Assembly: GCA_958438955.1 (NCBI GenBank)
Contig: CAUBTS010000034.1
Span: 1-17,859 of the forward strand
Length of the DNA: 17,859 nt
Direction of reading: 5' to 3'
DNA from: an uncultured Collinsella sp.
GTDB lineage: Bacteria > Actinomycetota > Coriobacteriia > Coriobacteriales > Coriobacteriaceae
Of this stretch, positions 14,125 to 17,859 are shown piece by piece. The notes below the pieces were generated by a model. That model was not told the origin of the DNA, did not search any database, and saw only the letters and a list, made by a program, of their open reading frames with translations. The first letter of the stretch is position 1. Each line of letters starts with the position of its first letter. The position numbers and the translations under genes were made by a program.

Positions 14125-14127
<3 letters not shown>
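14016..14127 (+). promoter_or_regulatory. Structured leader with complementary hairpin loops and a sequestered Shine-Dalgarno (riboswitch candidate)
   Basis: Hairpin 1 pairs ATCAA (14016-14020) with TTGAT (14042-14046) and CTGCCG (14021-14026) with CGGCAG (14034-14039), leaving loop CTCAGCA (14027-14033). Hairpin 2 pairs CTCCTGGGA (14061-14069) with TCCCAGGAG (14106-14114) and TCGGGC (14077-14082) with GCCCGA (14099-14104), leaving a 16-nt loop containing TGCTGAG (14090-14096). The two loops are perfect 7-nt complements. Hairpin 2 buries most of the Shine-Dalgarno AGGAGG (14110-14115), 9 nt before the ATG. No T-run follows, so control would be translational. The class is unknown to me; I looked for Mn2+ yybP-ykoY signatures and did not find them. 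Confidence 0.65.
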
Positions 14128-16806
<2,679 letters not shown>

Positions 16807-16817
16807 CGCACTCGTCC

Positions 16818-16905
16818 GGGCCCGCCCCACGCCCTTTCTCCCTCACTGGTCCTCGCGCTTCGCGCTGTGGAATCGTTCGGGAGAAAGGGCTTCCGGGGCG
16901 GGCCC
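16818..16905. repeat. Large two-tier palindrome after the Ca2+ ATPase gene
   Basis: GGGCCCGCCCC (16818-16828) pairs with 16895-16905, and GCCCTTTCTCCC (16831-16842) pairs with 16879-16890, both perfectly. A 2x4 internal loop separates them and the terminal loop is 36 nt. It starts 12 bases after the stop codon and no T-run follows. It may stabilise the 3' end, act as a bidirectional barrier, or belong to an interspersed palindrome family. Confidence 0.75.
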
Positions 16906-16965
16906 TGCGGTATCCTTGCTGGCTTTTCTCCCGCGCGGATGATAAAGGGCTGAGGGAAAGTTTGT

Positions 16966-16999
16966 GAGCTGGTCGGGCTTTGCCCGGCCAGCTCTATTT
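16966..16999 (+). terminator. Intrinsic terminator between the Ca2+ ATPase gene and rsgA
   Basis: GAGCTGGTCGGGC (16966-16978) pairs with 16982-16994 over 13 bp with one G-U and a TTT loop, then TATTTGATTT. The -35 box predicted for rsgA lies in the loop and 3' arm. Confidence 0.85.
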
Positions 17000-17009
17000 G
17001 ATTTAAAAT
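16980..17009 (+). promoter_or_regulatory. Predicted rsgA promoter
   Basis: TTGCCC (16980-16985, 4/6) and TAAAAT (17004-17009, 5/6) are spaced 18 bp apart. The start near 17016 gives a leader of about 32 nt. Confidence 0.45.
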
Positions 17010-17047
17010 ACCTGCTCAGTTGTGATTTATGGTGCTGGGAGGCGCTT

Positions 17048-17859
17048 GTGGGCAAGGCGAAGGCTAAGGCGAAGAAAAAGACGACGGGGGCGCGGGCTAA
17101 GCGCGATCGTCGTCGGAAGCTCGCGACCGAAGCCCCCGCGTCTGCCGAGGAGCTGCTGGCAAACGTGCCGGGACTTGACGCGCTGCAGGATGTTCCGGCG
17201 TTCGATGACCTGCCGGTCGATGAAGCTCAGCAGACTGCCTTTGATGATTTCTGCGCACATGCCGAGGAGCCCGAGCAGATGCAGCTTGGCGCCGTGGTGC
17301 GCTTGGATCGCGGGTTTCCGCTGGTGGCGACTGCCAACGATACCTTCCGCGCCGAGCATGCCGTGGGGTTTGCCAAGTCGCGCGGCGAGGACGAGGTCCT
17401 GCTGCCTGCCGTGGGCGACCGTGTGGCGGTGCGCCGCGCTCCCGGGCACGATATGGGCGTGATTGAGTGCGTGCTGCCGCGCCGTACGAGCTTTGAGCGT
17501 TGGCGCGGCCGCGCCCGTGGAGAGCGCCAGGTGCTCTGCTCCAACGTGGATAGCGTGCTAATCGTGCAGGCGCTCGGTGCCGGTGAGGTGCTGCTCGACC
17601 GCGTGGCGCGCTCGCTGGTGTTGGCGCTCGACTGCGATGCCGAGCCAGTGGTGGTGCTCACCAAAGCTGACCGCTGCGATGCCGAGGAACTCGAGCGCGA
17701 TTTGGACCGCGTGCGCCGCCTGGTGGGTCCGGACGTGCGCGTAATCGTGACGTCCTCTGCCGAGGGCCGCGGCCTGGACGAGGTCCGTGCCTGCGTGCCT
17801 GCCGGGAGCTGTGCCATGATTCTGGGCGAGTCGGGTGCCGGCAAGTCGACGCTGCTCAA
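17048..17859 (+). CDS. rsgA: Ribosome small-subunit-dependent GTPase RsgA, 3'-truncated by window edge
   Basis: RsgA (YjeQ) is a circularly permuted GTPase that acts late in 30S subunit maturation. The frame is open to the window end for 270 codons. An OB-fold-like segment at about 78-142 (GAVVRLDRGFPLV ... AVGDRVAV) is followed by VLPRRTSFERWRGRARG (142-158) and the family hallmark NVDSVLIVQALG (166-177). The permuted motif order is seen directly: G4 TKAD (205-208) and G5 SSA (236-238) precede the P-loop GESGAGKST (260-268). The remaining G motifs and the zinc domain lie outside the window. The GTG start is supported by GGGAGG (17037-17042) 5 nt upstream. Residues 1-76 are an N-terminal extension, strongly basic at first (MGKAKAKAKKK) and then acidic, longer than the shortest RsgA proteins. 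The gene has no visible stop because of the window edge. Confidence 0.92.
   Translation, partial: MGKAKAKAKKKTTGARAKRDRRRKLATEAPASAEELLANVPGLDALQDVPAFDDLPVDEAQQTAFDDFCAHAEEPEQMQLGAVVRLDRGFPLVATANDTFRAEHAVGFAKSRGEDEVLLPAVGDRVAVRRAPGHDMGVIECVLPRRTSFERWRGRARGERQVLCSNVDSVLIVQALGAGEVLLDRVARSLVLALDCDAEPVVVLTKADRCDAEELERDLDRVRRLVGPDVRVIVTSSAEGRGLDEVRACVPAGSCAMILGESGAGKSTLL

Overview
The window is GC-rich bacterial chromosome with dense coding, strong G/C bias at third codon positions, Shine-Dalgarno-led genes (some with GTG or TTG starts), and Gram-positive-style RNA control, namely a T-box leader on pheST. Gene content, codon bias and a coriobacterial-looking nuclease-domain protein suggest an anaerobic gut actinomycete of the class Coriobacteriia, Collinsella-like. 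This taxonomic placement is inference from sequence character, not a database match.

Layout, left to right. The 3' three-quarters of glmM (phosphoglucosamine mutase) converges on an M32 metallocarboxypeptidase across a perfect bidirectional terminator. A ~370-nt T-box leader with a UUC (Phe) specifier then drives pheS-pheT, the two subunits of phenylalanyl-tRNA synthetase. A terminator whose loop holds the next promoter's -35 box separates this from a three-gene ECF metal transporter: cbiM with a fused CbiN/PDGLE-like C-terminus, cbiQ and cbiO. Its promoter is followed at once by an 8-bp inverted repeat resembling a NikR operator, pointing to nickel (or cobalt) uptake.

Next come a zinc-dependent phospholipase C-like protein and, convergent with it and sharing a CTAG stop overlap, a protein with a C-terminal PD-(D/E)xK/DUF559-like nuclease domain. 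About 350 bp of AT-richer non-coding DNA follows, containing a 135-bp segment bounded by near-perfect inverted repeats.

Pyruvate kinase (pyk, minus strand) and a type IIA Ca2+ P-type ATPase (plus strand) are divergent across 442 bp rich in dyads. The ATPase leader is the most striking item. It can form two hairpins whose loops are perfectly complementary over 7 nt, and the second hairpin buries the Shine-Dalgarno sequence. This looks like an RNA switch or thermosensor that I cannot assign to a known class. After the ATPase lie a large two-tier palindrome and a strong terminator, then the start of rsgA (ribosome-maturation GTPase), cut by the right edge.

The genes are mostly housekeeping: cell-wall precursor synthesis, tRNA charging, glycolysis, ribosome assembly and metal homeostasis. 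The interest lies mainly in the intergenic regulatory DNA. I saw no rRNA, tRNA, CRISPR array, complete insertion sequence or prophage.
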